NCBI RefSeq assembly: GCF_954871325.1
Contig: NC_088777.1
Coordinates: 7,603,366 to 7,667,365 of the forward strand
Length of the DNA stretch: 64,000 nt
DNA from: Gordionus sp. m RMFG-2023
Lineage: Eukaryota > Nematomorpha > Gordioida > Chordodea > Parachordodidae
Reading direction: 5' to 3'
This document shows positions 48,683 to 59,690 of this stretch, one piece after another; position 1 is the stretch's first letter, and every line of letters begins with the position of its first letter. The position numbers were made by a program, and so were the translations under genes. Below the pieces are notes generated by a model. That model was not told the origin of the DNA. It did not search any database and saw only the letters and a program-made list of their open reading frames with translations.

Positions 48683-49369
48683 ACATTTTTTAACGCAAAT
48701 TTTTGTAACTGGCACCGTCAAATAATATACACAAATAAATATGATTAAAATCTTTCAATCGAAATTGATAATTAACAGGAATATTCTTAGATTACCGGTT
48801 TACCGATACATAGGTTTGGTTCAGATTAGAGCCATAAAATTTAAAGTAGTTCAGGTATTGTAAATAACCATTATACCGAGTTAACTGCAAATTGTATATT
48901 CTTTGATACATTTTATATAACTATAAATTTCATATATAAGCTATATTGAATTTTCAAAAAAATTACACTACGTTTATCATAACAGTCCTAAAATTTAAAA
49001 TATTTAAGAAATTTGAACCAACTATTTAGGATACTACGCCAAAAATCTAAATTTTTAATAACAATCGGTAACCCTTTACACAAATATTTATTCAATTTAA
49101 TTCAATTAATAATATTTTAGGTAAAAATTAAATCTTTTTAAAAAAAATGACCTTAGGGCGGCACTGGTCACCTTTTGCGCTATCACAAATATACCAAATT
49201 TTTTTTTTAAAAATGGCCATTTAGAACAGTGTTCACTTTTTTCACTATATTTATTTGATTCCTATTTAAAATTCAAATTTAAGCCAAAGAATAATTTTTA
49301 AGATTATAATTATAAGAGACCTAAAGAGGTACGAATTGCACAGATTAGATTTGTAAAAAAAATCTTTTG

Positions 49370-49466
49370 CCCGGGGTCTACAAAATTTTTTTCGATAGAA
49401 TAGTTTTCAAATGTAAAATCCAGACCGGGGTCAATAAAAAATTTTTCGATAGAATAGTTTTGAAAT
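49370..49466. repeat. 54-bp tandem duplication
   Basis: CGGGGTC at 49372 and 49426 is followed in both copies by ATTTTTTTCGATAGAATAG (one with a base less) and TTTTGAAATG or TTTTCAAATG. Confidence 0.8.
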
Positions 49467-50014
49467 GATATATTTATATTTAAATAACAAGTTATCTAAA
49501 ATTTTTTTAACGTAATATTAACTAAAAACTGAATTAATTTTATAAATGTCCCTTTTTTTCAGATTTATATTACCCAAATATTCAACCAGAGATTCTCAGA
49601 TTTTTTTAAAAAATAGATATTTTGGAGAATTTATATATAATTTGTTACTAACTGAAATTTACAAAAAAATGAAGATAGCGCACTTTTGGTAACAGCAAAT
49701 ACAGTAGTATTAGAGCCTTGCAACTGCAATTTTTTCTAGCCTGGTCCGAATTTTTATTCATAAGCTTCACCCCCCTCCCCCAACTTTAATTAAAAAACTA
49801 AAACTAAACGTATTTTTCTAAAATTTGGACTCGGATCTTCGAAGAAAAAAAATCCTCTGGGGAACTATAGGATTTGTGAAGTGAGTTTAACTTGGATATT
49901 AATTTCTTTTTTCCGTTTCCCAGGCGCCTTATAAAAAAACTGTCTAATCGAAACTATTATCATACATATTTTTTTTCATAAAAGGTTCTGCTTGAAAATG
50001 GCCTCATGAATTGC

Positions 50015-50223
50015 TAGCGTAATTAAACGGCTCGATTTATCCAATTCTAAATGAAGATTCTAGCCAAAATAATATTACGCAAGTTTAGATATTTCGTTAA
50101 TAAATGTCCACACCTTTCTGCCATTTATGAGCAAAAATTTCCAGGCTTGCGAAATATTTTTGGGACCAAAATATTGGGTTAGTCGTTTAAAAAAAAATCG
50201 AGGGGTTTATCAACACGATTCAA
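50015..50223. mobile_element. hAT MITE (TAGTGTTG family)
   Basis: Starts TAGCGTAATTAAACGGCTCG and ends near TTTATCAACACGATTCAA. TGAATTGC flanks both sides (50007-50014, 50224-50231), a perfect 8-bp duplication. The body shares AATATTACGCAAG and TATGAGCAAAAATTTCCAGG with the other copies. Confidence 0.85.
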
Positions 50224-50734
50224 TGAATTGCACTATTATACTATTTAATTTATGTTATATATTTTTGTAGTTTCTCTCTCTATTATAAAAAATAATTGGA
50301 CTTATTTTATTATTAATATAATAACTATTTTAAAAAAATCAATGAAGTGAGCAATGAATTTATTATATATATATATATGAAAATTATTTGTAAATATTAT
50401 TTACATATCGTTGCTATATCTACATGATTTATATATGAAATATATTTTGCTATAGATTTTTTGATTTGCTTTGGCGTCAATTGATACATGTTTTGAGGAT
50501 CTTTACTCATAGCCTAAAATCGATTTATCGATAAAATTATATATATATTAATAAAATTTATAATAATATAAAAGTATTAATACAAAAAATCAGTTATAAG
50601 GACGCCTTTTTTTACTAGAAGGATGGGAGATGGGGGGAGGGGGGTATCATTTTATTTTAAATTATGGCTTGCCAATTTCTGCCCAATAAATTAGCTCGTG
50701 AGAGGTTAGGGGGGTTTATTAGTGGGTAATAATA

Positions 50735-50975
50735 TTATATATAACATTGGTCATCACATTTTCTAAATAACGACCAAATTTTATTAAAATGTTAACGGTA
50801 GCTTCCGATCCGCTATATATCGTACCCCATAAAACACAACTACCTAGTTAGCTAAATACCTGATCTTCCATGGATTCTAACTAGAATCTAAGCTGCAGGA
50901 TACCTGCAATCATCTACTAGGCTACAGATATTATTTGAAATATTTGTTTTTATATAATGATAATTTGCGATGCTA
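50735..50975. mobile_element. decayed relative of the tRNA-bearing element
   Basis: CCAAATTTTATTAAAATG at 50772 and the minus-strand tRNA-like part (GTAGCCTAGTAGATG, then TTAGAATCC, at about 50870-50930) match the 18980-19381 family in order and spacing. GCGATGCTATC at the right edge may be the eroded GCATCATTAACC terminus. Confidence 0.55.
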
Positions 50976-51564
50976 TCTTATATTTTAGTCAGAGGCCCAC
51001 CATTTCCAGCTTTGCCCGGATTTTAAAAACGCCTTCGGTCGGGGTGTGTAAATTTTTTCCTATGGCCATGGTTTTTTAATATTAAAATATACCTATTAGG
51101 CATTTTACGGATAGTTTTTCAGCTAATATGAAATGGATATATAATAACTTTTGAAATTATCACCATTTGTGGTAAAAGGAGTTAGTTTGAATAACTATAC
51201 TTTCAATTCGACTGGTCGATGATAATTCCCTTATCCTGTTCCTTAATATAGTTTTTTTTTAAATAATATGTTTCAGCCATTTTGGGCAACATACATGATT
51301 GCCTTGGGACAGAGAAAAGGAAAGATAAATTGATACTTATCTAAAATAAACTTTTCTTTTAAAAAAGCACCTTATATTTTAAATATTGAGCGTAGCTTTT
51401 GTTGCTTTTAATTTGATTGAATATCAACCAAAATAATAATAAGTTAAATAATATTTTACTAGAAATATTTTCCAAGGGAAAAAATAGAAATAGGAAATAA
51501 AATAGGTGAATGAATGCCATAAATGTTCTATTCACAATTTTTAAATATATATTTTTTTTAAAGA

Positions 51565-51620
51565 GAATAGGGATTTAAAAAATACGGCCCGGCATGTGTA
51601 CCCGGGCCTACAGGTCTCTG
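51565..51620. mobile_element. GGCC-rich MITE end (CAGAGACC family), truncated
   Basis: The sequence TACGGCCCGGCATGTGTACC followed by CGGGCCTACAGGTCTCTG is the right end of the family seen complete at 52333-52521. No left end is visible. Confidence 0.6.
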
Positions 51621-52332
51621 ATTTTAATAAATGCTATACATCATTACCCTTTATCCGCACTCCTTGAGATTTAAAAAATATTTATTATTTCCCAGTATAG
51701 CCTCCCATTTTAATTAATATTTTTGCAAAGTTTAATATATCATTATAAATATATTTTTAAGATATAAACACTTTTTTTGTTGTATTTGGGAAGCAAAAAC
51801 GTATATTAATAATTTAAAAAAAAATATTATTTGCATATTCTGCATCATGAAACATTTTCGAAAATTCTAATTAAAACTTGTATTATTAAACATTGTATCT
51901 TAAAAATCTTCACGTGTATTGGTCTAGAATTGGAGGGCAATTTTTTTATCACTATTTTAAGGCTATCTGCTGAAATTTTCAGGTACTATCTAAATTTTTG
52001 GATAATTTTTCAAAAGGATGGGGGGGGGGGTAAATATACACTAAATAATTTTTTTCTGATATCTTATTCCTTTATCTTCTAGCATCTTTTTCCAAAGAAA
52101 GAAAGAAAGAAAGTTGATAAAAAAATTTACCAGTTTAATATTGGCATAATTTTTCATCCGGCTAAATTATTAATTCTATGATTAAATTAGAATTAAGCAA
52201 AGTTCGCGACTATAATTATATAATTCTCATAAATAAAAATGGAGCATTTTGAAAAAAAAGTAACTTATAAAGTTTTTATTTTTACCTCGACTTATATTTT
52301 GATATTATCAAATAATAAATAGCAATAATAAC

Positions 52333-52521
52333 CAGAGACCTGCAGGCCAAGGCAGCATTTTATTTTTTTTTGAAAAAAATACCCTGGCCGAGCCGTATAT
52401 TTTAAATGGTCATTATTAGACATAAAAATTAAAAATAAATGTAATGTATTCTAAAAAATATCCGAGCCGGGCCTGAAAATATAAAACCCGGGTCGAGCAA
52501 ATGGTACCTCCAAGGTCTCTG
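52333..52521. mobile_element. 189-bp GGCC-rich MITE (CAGAGACC family)
   Basis: Left end CAGAGACCTGCAGGCC and right end ACCTCCAAGGTCTCTG are inverted. Flanks ATAATAAC and ATAATAGT agree at six of eight bases, fitting an aged 8-bp hAT duplication. Interior GGCCGAGCCG and GAGCCGGGCC words pair with each other. The ORF 52416-52604 is a shadow. Confidence 0.75.
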
Positions 52522-52719
52522 ATAATAGTTGAATTAAAACATTTATTTGAAATTAGTTTTTTTTCTAATTGTAATTTATAGCTTCTTATATAGCCAATAT
52601 TCATAATTTTTAATCCTGATAATAATATCGGGTGAAGAAACTTTCTTTTAAGTTCAGATTAATGTTCAATGATTGTAGGCAATTGATTTTTAGCTGGAAG
52701 CGTAACAAACCTTTACCTC

Positions 52720-55010
52720 ATTCTTTCCCGGTTATTTGTATTTTCCTCGTGGTAAAACGATTTGGTAAATAATTTAAATGTCTTTATCCCTTTAGGAAGT
52801 TTTATAAAATATGTGGTCGGACGCATTCGATCTTTTATTTCTCCGGGTATTCATCTAGGTTGATTTTCATGGTCTCGAAAATTCTCTCAACATACGGGAT
52901 CATTATCTTGAAACATTTTTAGTTCCATCATGAAACCCTTCATATTTTAATTTCGAAATTGGTCGTAAAGGCTCCTATTTTAATAATAATGATGCTGGAG
53001 TAACTGCGGTTTCCGCATGTGGAGCTGCGATACGCGAATGTTGTAATCATGATTTTGTTCCCCCTTCTTTAACGTTCCTCTCCAGGCCTCAATTGATCTT
53101 GATGCCTACAATATACTATTCCGCTCTCCGCTTTAACCTTGTATTTCGTACTGCCTATTATTTCTTCCACCTTTCCAATAGTCCATATGAGTTTTTCTTT
53201 GAACATCAAAACATACACCTCTTGCCCAGGAATTTATTAGACTTCACTACGTATCCGGCTCTTTCATTTCATCCTTCTTTTAACGAATCCAGCATTAATA
53301 ACGTCTTTCCTCGCAAAAATCTTTCCGCCGGAGACTCATCTTCATTTCTGATATTATTGTAGAATAATTAAGATTATTTCACATATAATCCATACAGATT
53401 AGTGGAACAAGAAATAACAATTATAGATGACTGAATTATAGTACCGCAAAAAGTGAGAGATAAAGTAGTCAGAATGCTGCATGCGGGTCATCAAGGGGTA
53501 AGTAGAATAAAACAATGGGCTAGAGAATGTATGGTGGAGATATTGGAAAGGTGTGCAGAGAGTGTTTAACGTGTAATGTTTGATCAAATCTATCAAGGAG
53601 GAAGGGTAATAGCTGGAAGGAAACTACACAGGCATGTAATCAGATAAATTTGAATTTTTTTGAATGGGAGAAGAAGTATTATTTTCTTATAGTGAATACT
53701 TTTTCCAAATGGATTAATGGCTCAAAGGTGTCGGATTAACGTCAGTTATAGTTATACGAAGATTGAAGGAATTTTTAGGGAAGTATGGAATGGTAAAGAT
53801 GATAGTAACTGATGGTGGAGAGGAGTATAGCGTTTAAGGCATTTTGTGAGATACACGGTATCAAGCATGTTATCACGATTCCCAACCATTCCAGTGCCAA
53901 TGGTCAGGCCGAAAGAATAATTGCAGTGGTGAAATCGTGCTTAAAAAAGAAAAGTATAGCGATGGTGAAGGATGGTTATCTCAATTATTCTACAAAAATG
54001 GAAGGAAAGAAGATGAATCTTCAGCAGAAAGATTCTTGGGAAAGACGTTGTTAATCTGGATTCGGTTAAAGTGGGAGGAAATGACAGGACTACACAGCGA
54101 AGTCTAATAAATTTTTCCAGGGGCAAGAGGTGTATGTTTTGATGTTAAGGAAAATTCAGATGGACGATTGGAAAGGTGGAAGAAATAATTGGCAGTACAA
54201 AATACAAGGTTAAAGCGGAGAGCAGAATAGTATATTGTAGGCTTCATAGCCCATTGTTTTATTCTACTTACCCCTTGATGTCCTGCATGCAGCATTCTGA
54301 CTACTTTATCCCTCAATCTTCGTGGTACTATGATTCAGTCATCTATACTTGTTATTTCCTGTTCCACTAATCTGTATGGATTATATGGTGATGGTGAAAT
54401 AATCGCAATTGTTCTACAATAATAGCAGAAATAAAGATGAGTCTCCGACGGAAAGATTCTTGCGAGGAAAGACATTGTTAATGCTGAATTCATTAAAAGA
54501 AGAAAGAAATGGGCCAGATATGTAGTGAAGTCTAATAAATTCCTGGGACAAGAGGTGTATGTTTTGATGCTCAAAGAAAATTTTTAAATTAGTACAAAAG
54601 ATACAATACACCACTGAATAGTGCCTTATCATCCATGTTGCAATCGAGAATTAGACAGATTAGTAAAATTGCTTATAAATTAAATGCAAAAGAATTCAAT
54701 TTCAAAGAATTTATATTTGCATATCACAATACTTCACATGCAGCAAGTTACTCCAGCCTATATCATTAAAAGGTGCATTTAAGACCATTTTATATATTAA
54801 AACATGAAGAGTTTAAAGATAACTTAGAAAATGAGGAATTAAAAACGTTTCAAAACAATGATAGTGTGGATAAAGAATTTTAAGGCCAAAGAAATCAAGC
54901 TAGTTGGATACCCAGAGAGACCAAGTGATTCTGACAACATATTTTGTATAACCTTCTAAAGGGATAGAAAAATGATATTTAAATCACTCATGTTACTACA
55001 TATCTAATTA
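52720..55010. mobile_element. broken Ty3/gypsy integrase region in inverted arrangement
   Basis: Two stretches of Ty3/gypsy integrase are present head to head. On the plus strand from about 53440 the zinc-binding region (MLHAGHQG) is followed by core pieces (HSSANGQAERII at about 53880) and a C-terminal part near 54640-54970. On the minus strand 53395-52740 and 54632-54060 hold further integrase-derived pieces of the same family. No LTRs, reverse transcriptase or gag were recognised around them. This is a fossil with many breaks, older than the 37335-42092 element and of a different lineage. Rearrangement or insertion of one copy into another would explain the inverted order. Confidence 0.75.
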
Positions 55011-55467
55011 AGGAAAAATAAGAGAAATGTGTGTTGAGTTTCTAGCAGAAATCAATTGCCTACAAACAATGAACATATATCTGAACAAAAAGAAATATCA
55101 TTTAAGCATTTAGTTTTTATTATGTTTGAATTATAAGTATAATTATCATTTAAACAGACTCTTTTTACCATACCTAAAATTTAAATGACCAACTTGTTTC
55201 ATATCCCCCAAGTTAGAGGGCCCTGCCAGTACAGATCAATTTTTAACAGGACCCAAATAAGCCTTAATAAAATTTCATTGCCCAACAATTCTCATAAAAT
55301 TAAAATAATTTTTTCTAAATATTATTTTAGATAATTCAATTTGTTGGTATTTTCAAAATTACTTGTGAAAAATAATTAGTTTTTTTAAAAATTAGTAGAT
55401 ATATATAAAAACATATTCCTCTTCATATAAATATGGCCCTAACATATATTTTAACTAATTTCAAACT
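55011..55467. other. 3' flank of NOP16, no gene seen
   Basis: AT-rich apart from a GC patch (AGGGCCCTGCCAGTACAGA near 55218). A missing C-terminal NOP16 exon was looked for here on the minus strand without success. Confidence 0.4.
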
Positions 55468-56032
55468 CTATATATGATGATCAATTTTAGTAGTTACTTT
55501 ATAGTCTTCAGAATATTTAGATATCATATATTTGCAAAATTCTATATTATCTACACTGAGATTATTTATAATCCCAGTCTTTACTGGTGCATTTTCTTCT
55601 GCTAACTTCTCAAGATCTAAGAAAATGTATAAATAATAAATAGGATTTTTTTTATAATACGTTTAGCCATTGTCTTTTTTGATTCAACAATTTCCATTAC
55701 TTCAGTATTATCCTATAAACACTTTTAACAAGAAAACATAAAATGTAATTTACTTTATTAATAGATTTGTCTTTAGATGTGATAGAATTAGGATCAAAAC
55801 AAAGTCCAAAAGTTCTAAAATTTTGTTTAACAGTCATATGCTTGTTCCATGTTTCTTTAAGTTCCTTCCTATTATGAAAACATAATATATTAATCATAAA
55901 ATTTTTCTAAATAAAAATGTAATTTTAGTTTTTTTACATTCCAATTGCTGGTAACTTCTTAGATTTCTTCCACTGTTTTTTCTTATTCACATTATATTTA
56001 AATTTCTTTGCTCGGGTTTTTTTCTTGTACAT
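55468..56032 (-). CDS. NOP16: NOP16, nucleolar ribosome-biogenesis protein (four exons)
   Basis: Minus-strand exons 56032-55938, 55868-55754, 55712-55661 and 55616-55468 join in phase through GT-AG introns of only 69, 41 and 44 nt and give 136 residues. The N-terminus (KKFKYNVNKKKQWKK), the middle (WNKHMTVKQNFRTFGL then CFDPN) and the C-terminal part (IEFCKYMISKYSEDYK) match NOP16 in order; its usual forms are KFGYNVNRKRLNRN, WDHAKSVRQNLAEMGLAVDP and YMVENHGEDYKAMARD. NOP16 acts in the nucleolus in 60S ribosomal subunit assembly. The protein is short: animal and yeast NOP16 have about 180-230 residues and end with a basic QIRRKI-type tail that is absent here, so either a small last exon is hidden or the tail is lost. 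It is transcribed away from the ORF at 56306. Confidence 0.9.
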
Positions 56033-56305
56033 GTTTACTGATGTTATGCTAAAATATAAAGATTGTCGATTTGTCAGCTGTCATTTTATCAAAATTATAC
56101 GAAATTTGAGAGGTTACATATATTTCGGTTGTTACAATATTCAGATATTGCTATCCCTCTATTATATCTCAAATAAATAACACCATAATTATGATGTAAT
56201 TAGAGAATTTTTATAACTTTATACAGATACAAACAAAGTCAACGAGAAAAACAATCGAATTATTTTCGATGTTTTATAAATATTTTACGCGGTTGTCACA
56301 CTCAC
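56033..56305. promoter_or_regulatory. shared upstream region between NOP16 and the 56306 ORF
   Basis: The two start codons lie 273 bp apart on opposite strands, so this interval should hold both promoters and 5' UTRs. A minus-strand acceptor-like TTTATATTTTAG at 56050-56061, just upstream of the NOP16 ATG, may mark a 5' UTR intron. No clear TATA element or factor site can be named. Confidence 0.45.
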
Positions 56306-57103
56306 ATGCTTCAATTTCAGGCTATTACGAATTTTTTTAATTCATCCAATGTTTTAATTTATATTAATTACAATTTTATTAATTCATTAAAGGATAAAAT
56401 TTTATTGTGTAAAGGACAAAATATACCTAATCTCTGGAAATATATTATTGAAAAATTAATAAACGAAGATAAATTAAATTTCGTAGCTGATTTAAATGCA
56501 GAAGTATCTAAGGAACTTAATTTTGTTAAGATTGCTGTTAGTCAATTAGATAATATATTGTTGCAAAAATATTCTTGTAAAAGAAAAAAATGCTTTGGAG
56601 ATGAAATTGAAAATAAAATTATAAGTGATATTGAGTTACTAAACACATTTATTAATACATCAATTTGTACATTTAAATATAATCTTAATAGTTCAAAAAT
56701 ATTGCTTATAACAATCCTACCAACTTTTAAAGATTTCACAGAAAAAAATCTCCAAATTTTTAAGATTCTAAATCAAACCTTTTATAATAATAAATGTTTG
56801 ATAATTCCTTGTTTAAAGATTGAAATCTTGGAATCTGATGAGATAAATTTGGGAGATAAATCCATATTTTTATCTTCTTACAATAAAACACTAAAACCAC
56901 TTATATTATATCATGGATATTTTCTCCATAAAGAATCTCAAATTCTTGACAAATTGGCAACACATTCTATATTTAAGCAGCTTTTAAAGCTTAGAGAATT
57001 TGCAGCTTATCAGAATCAGCTCATTTGTAATAAAATTATATTATGCATTTTTTTTATTATGATTTCTCACTTTAACCCAATGTTATTACTAATGGGACCC
57101 TAG
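56306..57103 (+). CDS. uncharacterised 265-residue protein
   Basis: This is the longest open frame in the window (266 codons with stop) and is intronless as read. An acceptor-like TTTCAG at 56316-56321 just after the first ATG leaves open that the true start is in an upstream exon, with this exon beginning GCTATTACG. The protein is Leu/Ile/Asn/Lys-rich with a hydrophobic C-terminus (IILCIFFIMISHF) that could be a membrane segment. Alternating strands and helices (VLIYINYNF near the start, KILLITILP mid-way, KCLIIPCLKIEI later) recall a von Willebrand A-like alpha/beta fold. TFIIH subunit p34 was considered because of its similar layout, but I see no decisive motif. A real gene is likely given its length, its opposite orientation to NOP16 and the rarity of long ORFs here. 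Confidence 0.65.
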   Translation: MLQFQAITNFFNSSNVLIYINYNFINSLKDKILLCKGQNIPNLWKYIIEKLINEDKLNFVADLNAEVSKELNFVKIAVSQLDNILLQKYSCKRKKCFGDEIENKIISDIELLNTFINTSICTFKYNLNSSKILLITILPTFKDFTEKNLQIFKILNQTFYNNKCLIIPCLKIEILESDEINLGDKSIFLSSYNKTLKPLILYHGYFLHKESQILDKLATHSIFKQLLKLREFAAYQNQLICNKIILCIFFIMISHFNPMLLLMGP

Positions 57104-58037
57104 ACCTCTTATACTATCATTTTTTTTAGGTAAATAAATTTCTCAAATTAATAGTAATCATGGATCTTTGTTTAAAATGTTACAATCAACCCAAATTGCC
57201 ATGTAACTAGTTTAGTTTTCCCAGATCTCAATGAAATCCTCCTTTTACCTGAGATTGATTTTTATTTTACCATTTTGAAAAAATAAATAAGTTAATATTT
57301 TCTATACAAATATTTACTCTTTCTTTTAAATTAATCCAAATTTTTCATAAAATATTTGCCATATTTTGGTAATAAAAAATTATGTATAAGATAAAAAAAA
57401 TATATTATATAATTTTATAAATACATACAAATCATAATACAACTAAAAATAATAATAATTTTGAGATATTTTCCCATCTCTTTTAAATAAGGGTAAATTA
57501 TGAAAATAAATCTAACAATGACATGGCGTTAGCTAGGTATGCTTATCAAAAATTATTTGATTTGATTCTAAATTTATGAATATGAAAAACAAAATTATTT
57601 GAATTGAATATGAAGAATAATAATAAAAAATTTAAGTTATTTCAATTTTAACAAAATTAAAATTTTTGAAAATGGTAAATATTTGTATCGTTCCTTCATT
57701 TTAGGATTATGTGTCTGAAAACTAAATTAGAAAAAATATTTATATGTCAAGATTGCTATCAAATGGTAAATAAGGAATAGGGCTTTTACAACTTGAGAAC
57801 ACCCTATTTTATAGGCACAAATATGATAACCAAAAATGGCATGTCTCTAAAATTTGAAACAATTATAGAAACGTTATTTCTTACTTTTATTTTTGTTGTG
57901 TGTATGAGAAGGTAGTTTTTTTTATTGGATTGGGCCAATATTTCATCCTTTTTAAAATATCAAATTTTTAAAAGAGTTATATTTTAGAATCATTTATGTT
58001 TATAGATAAAATCCAAATCCATTATGTTTATCTTTTT
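57104..58037. other. AT-rich spacer, no gene seen
   Basis: 3' flank of the 56306 ORF. No ORF or repeat of note. Confidence 0.45.
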
Positions 58038-58271
58038 CAGAGACCTACCAGGGGTACTATTTGGCTCGGATTTTTAAAAAATTTGGCTGGCCTGGGTTTT
58101 ATATTTTCAGGCCTGACCCGGATTTTTTAAAAATATATATATTTTTTAATATTTTTATAGATAATAATGGCTCTTTAAAACATTCGTCCCGAAGCCGGGT
58201 ATATTAAAAAAAAATTAGGATACGGCCCGGCCAGTGTACCTGGGCTTAAATGCCGGCCATGCTGGTCTCTT
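58038..58271. mobile_element. 234-bp GGCC-rich MITE (CAGAGACC family)
   Basis: Begins CAGAGACCTACCAGGGGTAC and ends GCCATGCTGGTCTCTT. Inside, GGCTGGCCTGGGTTTTATAT, CAGGCCTGACCCGG and ATACGGCCCGGCCAGTGTAC are repeated self-complementary words of the family. The target duplication is not convincing because both flanks are T-rich. Confidence 0.7.
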
Positions 58272-58895
58272 ATTTTTTTTAATAATGGGAAATAATTAAT
58301 TAACAAACATTCTATTTTTATTTTTTATGCTTATTCTGTTTTATAAAGGAGTGCTTAAAATTTAAGTGGTAGAAAAATTATTGAGTGGCATTTTTGGCAT
58401 TTATCGAGGGTTCAGGTTTGGGAAGCGGGGATTTTTTTTTTGGGGGAGGGGCTGGTTTCCCGGCTCCCATTCCTGGGCTATGAGTCTGAGTGGTAATAAA
58501 GCATTTTTCGGTCTCATAGATTAAGGAATTTAAATGAATTGTTTTCGGGGGTTTTAGGGGGTGGGAGGTTTAATCCTTTTGTCTACACTCTAGACTATAT
58601 ATAAATAACCGAAACTTTAAAAATTAAATAACAGGCTTACACCGAGTCTAATTTTTTTTACCACGGAGAAACACGCACGCTCAGGCTAAATTGATTTTTA
58701 TAGGTCTCATGTAAATATATTACATACAGGGCACAAAAAATATCGAGTTAATTAATTGGCCTTATTATAATTATGCATTTAATCATAATTTATAAATCAA
58801 ATTTTTATTAATAAAGAAGAGCCTAATTATATTACATATAAAATCTAGTAAATTATGGGGAGAAAAAAAATTCTGATCAACATAACGTACTACTT
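58272..58895. other. spacer with G-rich tract, no gene seen
   Basis: GGGGGAGGGGCTGGTTTCCC at 58441-58460 and GGGGGTTTTAGGGGGTGGG at 58549-58567 are G-rich blocks of the kind seen at hAT-like ends elsewhere in the window, but no terminal repeat pair could be found. Confidence 0.35.
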
Positions 58896-59690
58896 ATGAG
58901 AAAGCTCAAACATATCTACACAGCTTCGATGCTGAAGAAGAATAGGGGTCTTCATTCTACATCTCATTATTCGAAAGATTTTTGGAATGAAACTTTAAAA
59001 TACCACTCAGCTCACATGCATAGAATAGGGAAAATTTACGAGCTCATTATCGTAGGTTTTATCTACACTGATAATGTTATAGCTGCTAGAGTTTTACTAG
59101 ATAAAAATTCAGAAGGCCATCAAAGTTTTGAAAACTCGGATCATTTATCAGAGCGACAGATCAATGGAAATGGAAGACGCACTTATGGCGACAATATAGA
59201 GATTAATTCTGGTTCAGAGCGATTTCCTTTTATATTGAAACGTTCCAAAATCCCCAAATATATTTTGAATCCTATGGCATCACCTTTACCGACATTTGTC
59301 CCAACTAACTTCTCCATCAACGAAATGAAACCCCCAAATTATATCCACCATAGTCAAAATAATTATCAAGGTATTTCGCAGAAAACTTCTCCCAATTTCG
59401 CACATAATTCCACTTCATTGCATATAACCATCGCTCACACTTCTCAAGCTACGCCGGTACAAGCTAAAAACGATTTAGAGTGTGTTTCTGAATTAGAGAG
59501 CCAAATTTTCAATTCGCATGATAATAATGATAATTTATATCCACTGTCGCAACAAGAGCACCGCAAATACGATAATGTTTACAAGTTTCCATTTGGGATA
59601 GTCAGCTGTTTAGGGGAACGTTATTGGGTCGTATATTTGGACAAATGGTTACGGGTTCCATCCATTTTTAATGCTAGACTTCAGATTTAA
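58896..59690 (+). CDS. uncharacterised 264-residue protein
   Basis: One open frame of 265 codons starts with ATG at 58896, about 30 bp after a run of A. GC content is visibly higher than the flanks, both of which are very AT-rich. The protein begins basic (MRKLKHIYTASMLKKNRG), has a low-complexity His/Ser/Asn/Pro centre and ends with a more ordered stretch (FPFGIVSCLGERYWVVYLDK). No transmembrane segment or known motif was recognised. It could be a host exon, or an orphan gene from a mobile element; no terminal repeats flank it directly. No introns were evident. Confidence 0.55.
   Translation: MRKLKHIYTASMLKKNRGLHSTSHYSKDFWNETLKYHSAHMHRIGKIYELIIVGFIYTDNVIAARVLLDKNSEGHQSFENSDHLSERQINGNGRRTYGDNIEINSGSERFPFILKRSKIPKYILNPMASPLPTFVPTNFSINEMKPPNYIHHSQNNYQGISQKTSPNFAHNSTSLHITIAHTSQATPVQAKNDLECVSELESQIFNSHDNNDNLYPLSQQEHRKYDNVYKFPFGIVSCLGERYWVVYLDKWLRVPSIFNARLQI

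Noticed and set aside
56306-57103. Firm assignment as TFIIH subunit p34 (GTF2H3)
   Set aside because: The overall layout and a late FAAYQNQL-type stretch are suggestive, but the cysteine pattern and the core motif of p34 are not seen.
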